A stretch of 64,000 bases of DNA, taken from positions 310,001-374,000 of the forward strand of contig JAXRKN010000027.1 in the NCBI GenBank assembly GCA_038502055.1, in the 5' to 3' direction. Below the pieces are notes generated by a model. The model was not told the origin of the DNA. It searched no databases and was given only the letters and a program-made list of their open reading frames with translations. How positions within the stretch are numbered: the stretch's first letter is position 1; each line of letters begins with the position of its first letter. This DNA is from Tanytarsus gracilentus. Lineage: Eukaryota > Arthropoda > Insecta > Diptera > Chironomidae. Position numbers and translations under genes: made by a program. Positions 46,801 to 58,800 of this stretch are shown in pieces.

Positions 46801-47760
46801 AGAAAAATCTTGCTGAGTGTTAATTTAATGAGTAAGCAAAAGACGATGATGGAATTACATTGAGGGAAAAAGAAAAAGATGAAAAGAAAATATTAAATAA
46901 AATCAAAATGAGAAACGAAAAAAGCTTTAAGAGATTTTTTTAGAGAAAATTTAGAAAGCTTTTAAATAATTTAAATAATCAAAAATTTTCAGGATTTTAA
47001 TAAATAAAGCTTTAAAATATTTTAATAAATTGCCAAAAATCTCAAAAAATTTCAAAAATATTTTTTAAATATTTTTTTAACTTCTTTTTCGAGAAACCTT
47101 CTTAAAAATTTATTTTTAACCAAAAATAATTTTTTAATAATTTTCTGAAAATATTTTAATTTCAGTATTTCAGAATTGCTAAAAAAATTCAACAAGCTGG
47201 TGTTGATGACATTCGATTATCCAAACAATAAATTTTAAGGTGTGAAATGTCAATAAAAGCTGACTGACAAAGTGCAAATAATTGTGAAGCTCAAAAGATG
47301 TGAAAAGTTCACTCAAAATTTTAGAATTTTAACATCAAAAGTTAAACAAACTTTGGCAAATGATTTTGACGTGAATTAAGACTTCAACTTAAGTCTGAGT
47401 GCAAATTTAACAAGTCAAAATTTACAAAAGAGAACAAAAATTATACAAAGTTAAAAATAAAGTAAGAAAAATAACGAAAAAATTTCTTGAAAGCTTTTAA
47501 TGAAAAAAAAGACGAAAAAAGTTTTAATTGAGAGATAAAAGTGAAATAATTAAAAAGTCAATTAAAAGCAGTCGAGACAAAATGAAAATTCAAAAAGTTT
47601 TAAATTAGAAATTAAAAGACAAGAAACAAATTAAAAATATTTAAATAAAAACTGAAGATAAAATAATTCAAACTCTTAAAAATAATTCAAGTAAATTAAA
47701 AAATTTAAAACCAACTAAAAATATTTTAAATGATTTAAAAAAACTTCCACAAGAATCAAA
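37810..47760. other. 10-kb gene-poor stretch
   Basis: No supportable gene on either strand. Short frames (40089-40436, 45656-45979, 46252-46443) lack domains and sit in ordinary AT-rich composition. One dispersed tandem repeat lies at 39545-39960. The 5' UTR or upstream exons and promoter of the GPCR probably lie in the right-hand part. Confidence 0.5.
39545..39960. repeat. Dispersed element with about 101-bp tandem units
   Basis: Two adjacent units near 39690 and 39791 share TTCTTGAACT(G/C)GTCATTGCAT, (T/C)(G/A)GGAAT and CACTGACGATTTTTGAG, followed by AT(T)CCATCxTGGCC or its variant. The first unit's tail also resembles 39545-39580. Part of it (ATCAGGAATCGATTG) recurs in the insertion upstream of B2 (about 18790). 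Unknown mobile family. Confidence 0.55.
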
Positions 47761-47766
47761 GCGAAA

Positions 47767-49153
47767 ATGACACCGGCGGAAGAATCAACAACGTCATCGA
47801 TGACTTCAATGACACCAACTGCAAGTTCAATAATTTCAATTCTTTTGGAGTCAGCGAATGGAAGTCAAATTGAGGAAATTGAATTTCCATTTTGTCAAAA
47901 CGATCTCGATTCATTTCACACGGCGTAAGATTAAAAAATTAAATATTTAATTGACAAAATTAATCTAAACATTTTATTACAAATTCAGCTTCAACTCAAT
48001 TCACTTCAAGTTGAGTCTTGTGATTTGCATTTTTGGCTGCATCACGAACATCTTGAACTTCATTGTGCTGACACGAAAAGAATTGCGAACTCACATCAAT
48101 CAGATTTTGGCGGCACTAGCGATTTCGGACTTTGCCGTGATGCTCGTCTACGTGCCATACGCGTTCGATCATGCACTCGGTCTCAATTCACGCTGGCAAC
48201 GGCTCACCTATAACTACGCACACTACATTTACATTCACGCAATGTTGAGTCAAACTTCGCACACAATTTCAATTTTTCTCACTATAATTCTCGCTCTGTG
48301 GCGCTATGTGTCGGTGTGTCATCCAAATCACAAGAATTCCATCATGAAACGAACACTTTTAGCTATTCTAGCTTCATATCTTCTCGCGCCACTCATTTCC
48401 GTGCCTTATTTTCTTTCACTCAACATTTTTAGTTCCGAAATTCTAATTTTCACTCACAACATGACCGAAATTCGCGGTGCCAGCAATTTCAGCGACTTTG
48501 AGTTTGGCGAAAATGGCGAAATTATGAAATTCACCAAATACTTCGTTCATCCCTCGAAATTCGCACAAAATCACGATCAACTCTTCCTGTGGGTTTATTC
48601 AGTCATCATTAAACTCTTGCCGTGCATTGCTTTGACATTTTTTTCGCTTCAACTCATTCGTGCACTTTACGAGGCGAAGAGGAGAAAAGAAAAACTCACC
48701 AGTGGAAATTTGTCGGTGAAATTGTTGACGAAAAAGAAGCAAGCAGATCGAACGACTCGAATGCTCATCGCGGTTTTATTTCTCTTCCTCATCACGGAAT
48801 TTCCGCAAGGCATTATGGGACTTTTTTCGGCTCTTCTTCATCAACATTTCTTCACCTATTGCTATCAAAAGTTGGGCGATCTCATGGACTTCCTCGCACT
48901 CCTCAATTCGTCCATAAATTTCATTCTCTACTGCACAATGTCGCGTCAATTTCGTGAAACTTTCACACAAATTTTCATTCCAATCTCAATTCAGCGTCAA
49001 ATTCGTAAAAGTCGCGTGTCGAGTGGTCAATCCATGGACGGACAACGAATGAGACTCAAAGGCAATGGCACTCATCGAAACAACGACATCGAGGACAGTC
49101 AAGGCGATCAAATTGAAGCGACAATCGCAGAAACGCAAGCGACTCAACTTTAG
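47767..49153 (+). CDS. Neuropeptide G-protein-coupled receptor, myosuppressin-receptor-like
   Basis: Two exons: join(47767..47924,47989..49153), 1323 nt, 440 aa. Class A receptor with an N-terminal Ser/Thr-rich extracellular part (an N-G-S sequon near residue 36), TM1 LSLVICIFGCITNILNFIVL (from about 61), TM2 ending ...VYVPY, and an E/DRY site written as WRY (157-159) followed by VSVCHP. A large second extracellular loop carries two sequons; a basic third inner loop (KRRKEK...KKKQADRTTRML) precedes TM6 with ITEFPQGIMG, then TM7 LLNSSINFILYCTMSRQFR. WRY-x4-CHP, TEFPQGI and NFILYCTMSRQFR are typical of arthropod myosuppressin (FMRFamide-related) receptors, which couple to G proteins to inhibit visceral muscle; subtype assignment is inferred. 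The start is the first ATG in the open exon; an additional upstream exon is possible. Confidence 0.85.
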
Positions 49154-50311
49154 CTCAACGTCTTTTATCGTGTGCTGAAGAGAAAGAGAAAAGTTAAAGT
49201 AGAAAAAGTGAGCGAAGAAGTGACAAAAAGTGGCTCGAGTGGTAAAAGTGCAACGAGCAGTTTCGGTGCTACGAGAAATGTTTAGAAAGCTTTAAGAAAT
49301 TTTCTTTGTACAAAAGTTAAAAATTTGTCGTTTCCAGTTAGGGCCTATTGATGTTGTAGGAATTTGTGAATTAGATTTAAGAAATGTCAAGGGATGGACA
49401 CTGAGAAGATTTTTGGGTTTTTTAAATTTGACTTTTTCATAAAATTTGAACAATTTTAGAATCTTAAAAATTTTGCAGGAAAATTTGATAAAATTCAGAA
49501 TCATAAAAGTTTGTATAAAAAATCAATGTCCACCCCTTGATTTAAAAATTAAAATTTTATCTCGATAAAAATTGTAAAAATTTTGAATTATATTTTTTGT
49601 GGTAAAAAAGAAGTGAAAAAAAATTTAGTGAAACTTTTCCTTGTCATGAATGAAAAATTCATTTAAGAAAAATAAAAAAGTTGCTGCTTGTGAATTTCAA
49701 AAATTTATGAATGAAATTTTTTTGACTGTCGCTATGGAAGTGTGAAAAATTCACTAGACTGTGCAAGTGACATTTTTTGGCAGGTTACTGAAGGATAAAA
49801 TTTTAATTACTTTTCTTTTAATAAACGTTCGAAAATTTCAGGTTAGGTTCGATGGACGAAGATTAATTTTTTCAGCTTAATTAAAATTTAGAGTTAAAAA
49901 AATTTAACGTGAATTTTGAAAATATTTCTTCATTTTTTATTTTAAATCTCTCGAACTTAAAATTTATTATAAAAAAAATCTTTGCAAATTTATTTTTAGA
50001 CAAAATTAGCCTTAATTCAGATTATTTTGTAATTTCGTAATCCATGCCGGGAAATTCAACAATGACGCTGCTGAGGTCACCAAACCCACACAGCAAATTC
50101 AAATCAACCATTTTTGACTTGCATGTTAAATTTCTGTTTACATTTCCGCTTTCCACTTCATTTATGTCCGATTTCGGTGTCAATTTACATAAATTTAAAG
50201 TCGAAACATCGAGAGCCAATAAAATTTTCAATTTTTTCTAAAATTATTTCGTAATTTAAAAAATTTAATAAAAAGTTCAATAAATTTTTTTAATATTTTT
50301 CTTCGTATTTT

Positions 50312-50749
50312 TTAACAATCTCGAAACTTAATTAAACCCAGACAACTCATCTTGAGCTCATCCACTCGTCTCAATCTGCGGATCGAACTCATCATAAAAA
50401 ACTCATTAAAAGTTGTTTTTACCTTTTTCTCCTTCAAAGTTTGAGAAATGAGCTTTTTTCGATCACTCTTGCAGAAATCTATTTTAAAGTTTTTCGAGTG
50501 TAAGTTGTTGACTGCAAGAAGCTTTTTGTGGTTAATTGGTTTGGAAATATTGCAGTGAAGATAAAAGTCCAAGATGGTTTGAAAAAAGTTTAAATTGTTG
50601 GCAATTTTCTCTAATTTCTTCCGATTGAAAAAATTGTTGAGGGAAATTTCATTAAAGAAAAATTTCATTAAAATTTGCTCCAAAAAATCAAAATCAAATT
50701 CATTAAAGAACCTTTTTATTAGACAAAATAAAAATCGTAAACATCCCAC
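50312..50749 (-). CDS. Doubtful hypothetical protein with F-box-like N-terminal pattern
   Basis: An uninterrupted 145-codon frame, long for this AT-rich DNA. Near its start the sequence FLEQILMKFFFNEISLNNF followed by RKKLEKIANN resembles the spacing of an F-box (LPxEILxKIFxxLSLxDL...W..IA). A second open stretch on the same strand at 50022-50231 could be a following exon across a short intron with an AG near 50240. No promoter, splice or composition signal settles it. It may be a degenerate gene or chance. Confidence 0.25.
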   Translation of the reverse strand: MGCLRFLFCLIKRFFNEFDFDFLEQILMKFFFNEISLNNFFNRKKLEKIANNLNFFQTILDFYLHCNISKPINHKKLLAVNNLHSKNFKIDFCKSDRKKLISQTLKEKKVKTTFNEFFMMSSIRRLRRVDELKMSCLGLIKFRDC

Positions 50750-51711
50750 GATAATTTTTCTTCCTTTGGCGATGAAAAAAAATCTATAAAAAAAATTTAA
50801 TCCTTTTTACTCGCCGAAGGACATCGAAAAATATTTTGCGTAAAAAAAATATAACCGATTTTCTTGGAAAATAAATTTTAGCCATAAAAATTTTTGAGAC
50901 TAAAAAATTTATTTTGAGCTCAATTTTGTTTGAAGAAAAAATCATCAAAATAACTTCAAAGATTATTTTCTCGTTAATTCATTTCCACATGTTGAAAGGA
51001 CGTTTAATGATGACCGATAACTCGATCGATCAATAACAAACAAATGTGTGCTCGAAAATTCATTAAAGGCAATTTTTTCTCATATATTCATTTATGCTCG
51101 CACATAACGAAAATAAATGCTGCTAATGGTCGAAATAAATTTTCATTGTTGGGCGAATTTTGAGAGTCTTCGGAGTGCTTAAATGTGACCTTGACTATTA
51201 ATAACAAATTTTGCGGCACTCTTTTGGCTTTTGATCATTTTACAGCATGAATTTTGATCTTTTATCACGTTGAGATTTTCTTCCTGAAATTTCTAAAAAC
51301 ATTTAAAATTTTAAAGTATTCTTGAAATTTATAAAAAAAATCAAAAAATAAATTTAGCATAAATTATTTCAAATTGACACAAATTTTTTGTCATTTCTTT
51401 TTTAAACCCAATCTCGATCTCAAAACACTCCGGAAGTATCTGTCGAGTCCTTTTCTTCATCTTCAATAGCAAACAATGACCCAAAAAAAAATATTTTATT
51501 TCTTCCCCATAAAATAAAATTTTTTATGTGCAAAAGACAAGCCGGAAATGTGTTGAAGCCGCAAGGGACTTGAGTGAGAAATTGAAAAACTTTTCACAGT
51601 TTGTTTTTTGCTTTTTTATGTCAATAAATTTTGTCAATGTAAAATGGTCAGCTAAAAAATTTTTGTGTGAAGTTAAGTGGATCAAAGAAAAAAAGAAGAA
51701 ATTTTATGGTG

Positions 51712-51900
51712 AAGTGACATAAAAAAGTTTTGAGTGTCAAAGTCAGGGTCAAAAGGACAAAAAAAATTATGAGATGTAAAAAAATTGAAATGTGACATAA
51801 AAAGTTTTGAGTGTCAATGTCAAAAAATATTTTCATAGTCAAAAAGACACAAAATTTTTTTTACTAATTCAAAAATTTTTGAGATGTGAAAAAATTTTAA
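51712..51900. repeat. Imperfect tandem repeat, about 80-110 bp unit
   Basis: Two imperfect copies sharing GTGACATAAAAA(A)GTTTTG, GTGTCAA and GAGATGT(A/G)AAAAAATT. Non-coding. Confidence 0.45.
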
Positions 51901-54900
51901 TAAAATAATTTGCTGGAGTCAAAAATTGATAAAAAATTTAATAAATTTTCAACAAATCATTTAAAAAAATCAAATAAAGTTAACATAATTTGTATAAACT
52001 TCAAGCGACACATTTTTCTCATTAAATCTCTTTTCTTATCAACAAAAATTTCCTTGTCGTTGATGTCAAGATTGCAAAACAACATCCAACAACTTCTTTT
52101 TAATACTTTTCAGTATCCAAGTCACGTAAACTATGCGAGAAAATTTCATTCTCGTAAAAATTTATTGAATTTTTTTTCTCTCTTGCTTATGTGATGAGAG
52201 ACACAATGCTTAATGTATGCTCGCATTATGATGAGTAAGAGGAAAAAAGTTTCGCTCATAAAAATGCAATTTATCACGATGAAAGTTTTTAAGGAAAATG
52301 AAAAAAGTTTAAAAGATGTTCTTTTGATGATTTTGAAATGTGAGAAAAATGAATCATCAAAAAAATTCAAATTTTTCATGCAACCAACTCAAACAAACCA
52401 TTTTTATCACTCAAATTGCATAACAGCATATCAAGCTGAATAATGGCACTTAAGACTGACAAGGGAATTTATGAAAGCTGTTGTGGATGAAAGAAAATTT
52501 TGTCAATGGGATTAAAAAGCTGAAGAGAGAAAAATTTTCAATTTAAATATTTTATAAGGAAGAAAAAATGTCAACAAAAGGAATTCAATTGGGAATAAAA
52601 TGATTCGATTGAAAGGAATTCGTTCGAGGGTTGCCAATGATGCTTGAAATATTTGAGGAAGGAGTCAAAGATGGCTAATGAAGGAATTGTGAAAAATTTA
52701 TTTAAAATTTTTTAAAAAAAGTTTTCCTCACTTAAACTCACATTATCTAAATTCAATTTCCACACGCTATGCTAAAAATAATTGAATTGGCTTCGAGCGA
52801 CCACTGAAGGCGACACAATGTCGACAATGACCGCATCTGCTTCGCTTCTCATTCAACAGGAAATTTAATTTCTTTCACTCGAATAAATTTTTAACTCCTC
52901 GCAATATGATAATGTGAGATGTGAAATGCGAGAAGTGCTTAATGTGCAAGCGAGGCGAAAAATCCATTGAGAATTTTTTCTATTAATGGAGAAAAAGTTT
53001 TAAATTTTGGGTGGGGATTTGTGGAAAATGTTAGTGGGATTTAGTTAAATTTATAATTTTTAGAGATAAAATAAATCTCTAAAATTTTTACATATTTTTT
53101 AGGTTCTAGGAAAAATTGTCAAATTTAGGTTACATGTCACACCAAGGAGCATTTACCCTAACAAATTTTTTTATTAAAAATTTAAACAAAATTTCTCTTT
53201 AAAATTTCCAACCTCTTTAAACGCCTTAAAATTTCATTCTCTCGATCCAATAAAAACTTCTTCAACTCCAATTAATTTTCAACCATTTAAAAATTACCTT
53301 TACATCGCTCGTCTCGTTTAATTACAAAAAGTGATCGAAAGAAAACTATTTCAAGATCCATTTAGAAACTTTTTTTGCTTCTTCCTTTAACCTCAAAAAT
53401 TTAAATTGAGAAACTCTTTAAATTCGGTTGAGTTCAGTAATCTTGAAGAAAAAAGTCTTCAAAGACAATCGACGTGAATTTTTCTTTCTTGTTTACTCGA
53501 AACTATTTTTGGCCTGTTGACGGACTTTCGGGCGGTAAACAATGTAAACGAAACCGGTGGCAGCCTATCAACAATTTGTAAATGTCTAAAAACATTCGAG
53601 AAGCGGTTGAAGGGACATTTTAGATGTCAAATGGAAGTGAAAATTTAAATTGATTGGGATGAAAATTAAAGGAAATAAATTAGAGATTAAAAAGTGATTA
53701 ATGGACGGATTAAAATTTGATTAATTGACAAAAATTTTGTATCGGAAAATAAATAAAAAAATTCTAGAAAAATCTAATGAAATTTTTGAGTTTTCTAAAA
53801 AAGATTTTTTTGTAGGCGAATTTTTTTTAAAATCTTAAAATTAAAATTACAATTTTTAAAAATTATTTTAAAATTTTTTCAAATCTCCTAAAAGAGCTTT
53901 TGTTGATTTTTTTACAAACAATTTCCACCAAAAATTTTTACTATCAGCGTTGACATAAATTTCAATTCAAGTGTTTACCTACGCACAGCTGTTTACTCTT
54001 TCACTAAATCGTGTCATCATGTACGTGCGTATTTAATGCGCGCTTACAATCATAATTATGGAGCTTATGCGAAATGCCAATCTAATTACGGTGAAAAACA
54101 ATTGAGTGGGTTGAAATTGTTCCTACAAAGAATGAATTTAATTTTACTGATTAGTGGAGCAATTAAAAATGGAAATTTTTGGGGTGTGCGAATGTGAGTG
54201 GGGAAAATTTACAAGAAAAGTCTTTTCGACTAATTAAAAAATATTATTAATTTTTTTTCGACTAAATTTAGAATTTTTAAAATTATTTTAAATTTTTATT
54301 TTAAAAATCAAAATTTTATTAAATAAATTTTGAGCTTTCTAAAGTTTTACATTAAAATAAATATTTTTTGTTATTTTATGCTGAAATTTATATTGCCATC
54401 ATGATCGACTCACAAGGCAACAAAATAATCTCACTCACAACAAAATTAATTTTATGTTATTTTCTCTTCATTGCAAGCTAAACTTGGGTAAATATTTTTG
54501 TTCATCGCGCGTGTTGTAGCAACACCGAAAAAAAGCCCTTGAGAGAATTCTTTATGAGCTTTTTTGCTACTTTTTTATCACCCAAACAAATTTCTTCTTA
54601 CTTCTTTATGTGTTTAATTAGTGAACGTTAATTAAAGTTACTGCAGTGGAATTTGAGAAGATAAAATTAGCTGAAAGAAAAATTAATGAATGAAAATATA
54701 AAATTGAATTTTTTTATTCTACAACATTAAAGATATTAAATTTTTTATTCAACTTTTATTCACTCTTATTCACTTACATTAAAAACATAAACTTGCATTT
54801 AAAATAAATTGTTCCAAAATTTTTTCATCATTTTTCATCAGACAAGAATTGATGGAATTTTTTTTGCTTCCCATAAATTTAAATTTATCACCCAGAAAAT

Positions 54901-54923
54901 ATTTGTTAATATATTTTTTGCTA

Positions 54924-55006
54924 TTTTTATCCCAGGGATGAAAACTCCAAAATTTTGCGGCCACTCACGGCCTAAAAAATCGGAGTTCTCATCCCTGGTC
55001 TTTATC
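54924..55006. mobile_element. 67-bp hAT-like MITE / hairpin with 8-bp target duplication
   Basis: The element at 54932-54998 begins CCAGGGATGA and ends TCATCCCTGG. The two arms (about 30 bp) pair almost throughout, with only the loop ACTCAC unpaired in the centre (GGCC-ACTCAC-GGCC). Flanks TTTTTATC (54924-54931) and TCTTTATC (54999-55006) are an 8-bp target duplication with one mismatch. CAGGGATG is a common hAT terminus type. No coding capacity. Confidence 0.75.
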
Positions 55007-55870
55007 ATTAATTTTTGCGATATGAAAAATAACGCGATGTTTACAGAATTTTTCATAAAAATTACAAATCGACTTGGTTTTATTTCATATTTTAAAATCC
55101 AAAAATCATTTTTAGCTTTTTAACGGTTTTCATTAAGGAAATTTTTGCACTTTTCTGCCGGCACGTGACACCAAAAATAATCATGGGGATATTTTTTTCA
55201 TATTTACTTAAATACAAAAAAAAAGAAGAAAAAGTTTGCAAATATTTATGATAAAATTTTGTTTTTTAGAATTTTTTTTTGGATTTTGTTTAAATTAAAA
55301 ATTCCCTAAAAAATTTTGTTTGCACAAAAATTTTGGATTTTATTTAGATTTAAAATTCCTGAAAAAATGTTTAGAATTTTTTTAGTTACAATAAAACTCC
55401 AAATTATAATTTATAATTTTAAAATTATTTTTCATTGCTGAATTTTATTTCATAAATCATTAAAATTCTCGTCATTAAAAAAATTCTTCTTACTTTCATT
55501 CAACAGACAGTTAAAAATTTCATTCATAATTTTTTTTCTCACTTTTCATCTTTCTCTCTCTCTCTCATTCGCACAAAATTCTCTCAGTCTTCGCTATTGA
55601 TTTTTTGCCTCTCATTCTCTCAACTTGACACGGAAATTTTTCGTTCTCTCTCTCACTCGAAAATATTTTTCGATACGTAAGTACAGTTACGGTAAAGAGA
55701 AATGTTTCAAAGGCAGTTTTGCTTGGGCGTCTCTAAGAGTGTGACTTGACGATTGTCGTTCTCACTCTCGTTTGCAAACCAAAAAAAAAAGAGAAAATTA
55801 AAAATTTTTGCGTTTTTTATCAAAGTTTTGAGGAATTTTTCGAGTGTTGAGTGATAAAAAGTTAAAGACG
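55007..55870. other. Upstream region of the Myb/SANT-like gene
   Basis: Contains a run of CTCTCTCTC/CACTC motifs (55550-55680) shortly upstream of the gene, GAGA-type pyrimidine-rich sequence that in flies can recruit GAGA factor. No TATA box is evident before the ATG at 55876. Promoter position unresolved. Confidence 0.4.
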
Positions 55871-55875
55871 TCATC

Positions 55876-58800
55876 ATGAATATGCGACAGCAGCGGATAA
55901 CGACCTCGCAGCAAGAGGTCTATCTGATTTATTTGATGGAACACACCGAGTTTGCCGCCGCTCGAATTAAAGATGGTGATTTTAGCTCTCTTTGGAGTGT
56001 GAAAAATTGATTTTTAACTTTTTTCGCCTTTCGCAGGCGAAGCAAAATATGAGGAGAATTGGAGGGAACTCACGAAGCTCTTGAATAACACTTTAGGACC
56101 CAAGAAAACTGTCGAAGAGTGGAAAAATGTAAGCCAGAAAATTTTCATCAATTTTTCACTCTCAAATTATTTTTTCTCCTCTCAGGTTTTCTACAACTGG
56201 AAAGGACAGTTGCGAACGCGCGCCAAGAAATTGAAGCAAATTCAAGACGGCAAGACTGGTGTCGATGACAAGTTGGCACTCCAAAAACTCACCGATGTCG
56301 AGAAGCGAGCGCTTAAGCTGTGGAAGGAAGACTTTCAGGATAAAGATATCGCATCGGTGAGTAAAAAAATTCTAAAGCTGCTTTAGATGCCAAGTGAGAG
56401 AGAAAATATATTTTTTGTGAATGTGAGAGAGAAAAAAAAATTGAGAGAGACAAAAAATGGAGGGAGAGAGAGAAAATATTTTGTTTACTTTGGTTGCGAT
56501 GTGCAGCGTGGATTTTTTTCGAAGTTTCTTGGCAACTTGTTGGGAAATTTTTTAAAAATTAATTTATGAAATATTTAAATCCGTTAAAATTTGACGATAT
56601 TTTTTACTTTGCTAAAATTTAAAAACGTTTAAAAAAAATTTATTCAAATAATTCATGATCAGAAATTTTAAAAAAATTTTAATTAATTTTCTAAAGTTTT
56701 TGTTGCAAAATTCAATCACTAGTAAACATTTTTTTCTCATTGACTGAGCTTAAATTTGTCGACCATCAAAGTTCCTTGACTTTTTAACTTCTTTCATCCA
56801 TCAAAGTTATTTTTTGTTCCCTTTGGGCTTTGATTCTCAACTTTTGATGAGTTTTTCCAGTTCTTAGACACTTCGTGATTCGTGTACGCGATTTTTTCTA
56901 ATGAACTGAACAAAAAAATATGCGCATGAAAAATCCCTGAAGATGATAAAAAGTTTTGATTTGAAATTTAAATTAAAGAAAAAAAATTTTATAAAAATAT
57001 TTGAAATTTAATTTTTCATGCAATTCTCAGATAAAATTTTTATTAAAAATCTCAAATTAAAAAATCTAGAGGGATCAAAAATTTTCAACGAATTAATAAA
57101 TTCAGCAATTTTTAGTAAAAATCTCGAATAAACGATCAAAAATTTTAATAAATTAAAAAAGTTCATCAATTTTTCTCCTTTTGATGTTCGATTAAAATTT
57201 TTTATTGCATTTTATGAAATTTTTGATCAAAAAACTTTTCAATTAATTTCGACGAATTTTTTTAATTAAAAGTCAAAAATTTATCTCAAAATGCTCAACT
57301 CCCACTTGGTAATGTCATCATCATAAATTAAATCCTAGAATTTTTCCTATCAAAGTCTCAAAGATCATTTTTCATGTTTTAAACTTTTCCATTAAAAATT
57401 TTCTCTTGCAAATCACAAACGAGATTTTTAACCAAGCATAATTATGAGCGTGAAAACTGAAACTCTCGAGAGATTTTCACGAAAAATTTGTTCCCATCTT
57501 GAATTAATTAATTACAAAAAAAAAATTTTCGTCTTAAAAGAAAAAAGTCCTTAGGGAAGTTTTCAAAGTACAGCGTTTGTGGATAATGAGGAAGAGCGAA
57601 CATGGTTTGAAGAAATTAGAGAGAAAAAGAGCAAAAGTAAACACTTTTTACAACTTGGTGATTTGCATTACTTAAGGAGAGATTTATGGGAATTCTCTGA
57701 TGATTAATTAGAGTTTAAAGTTTGGGTTGTGGAACTGAATTAATGATTGTGTGATTTAGAGTGTAAACATGGAATGTTTTGGTTTATTTAAATTTTAAAA
57801 TTCAGTTTGATTTTCAACAATTTTTGATGAAATTTATTCAAAGTAAAATTTAAATAATCTCAATTTAAAATTTAATTTTTTTGACGTCATAAATTTCAAA
57901 AAATTGATAATTGAAATTCTTAACTATAAATTTTAAATTATAATTAATAATTAAAAATTCTAACTAAAAAATTAAAATTATAATTAATAATTATAAATTT
58001 TAAATTAAAATTAACAATTATAAGTTTTAAATCATAATTAAAAATTAATAATTATAAATTATAATTAAAAATTAAAAATTCTAACAAAAAATTTAAAAAT
58101 TATAATTAATAATTTTCATAAATTTTTGACCAAAGATCAAAATAAATTTTTTTGCTTCCCTCAAAATCAAAAAGAGAGCGACGCAAAAAATGAGAAGCGA
58201 AAGATCAAAAGAAAAATTTTGTTTATGCTCGCACACACAAAAATACCAAAAACTTCTTTTCATTCGTTATTTTTGTATCATTTTGCGAGTCTACGTGAAC
58301 ATGAGAGAAGAAGAAGAAAAACAAGATAATTAAGAGAGAACAAGATTAAAAACTTGAAAGAGACGAAATGAAAAAATTGAGAGAATTTTGAGATTAAAAC
58401 GTTAAATTTTTCACATTAATAAAATTTTCTAGACGACACTTTAAATTTCACTTACACCCCATAAAATTTTCACACTCAATTTTCTTCTCTAACTCTACTA
58501 AAAATTCCGCACAGAATCGTTTGGAATTTTAATGCGAATGATTTTAACGATCGTAATAAAATATATTGATTGATGACCTTATAAATGTTCTCACACATTC
58601 CAGCAAGTCATCTGAGATTCTGTTGTGACTTCTTCTTTTCATCTCGAGCGCATAATTAGCATAATTTTTTCATTCACTTTTTGGCGACGGTCACATGAGA
58701 CTCGAACGTTGAATCTGATGACGCAAATCCATTTAAATATTTTTCGATTTCATTGAGAAGTTTTTTTGTTGGGGCTGAGATGTGAAATCTTGATTTGCAA

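Larger units (their letters stand above)
49160..54923. other. Mostly empty intergenic region
   Basis: Begins with the presumed GPCR 3' UTR. Contains one doubtful ORF (50312-50749, minus) and a weak AT-rich tandem repeat near 51712-51900 (GTGACATAAAAA...GTTTTGAGTGTCAA twice). Otherwise nothing recognisable. Confidence 0.5.
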
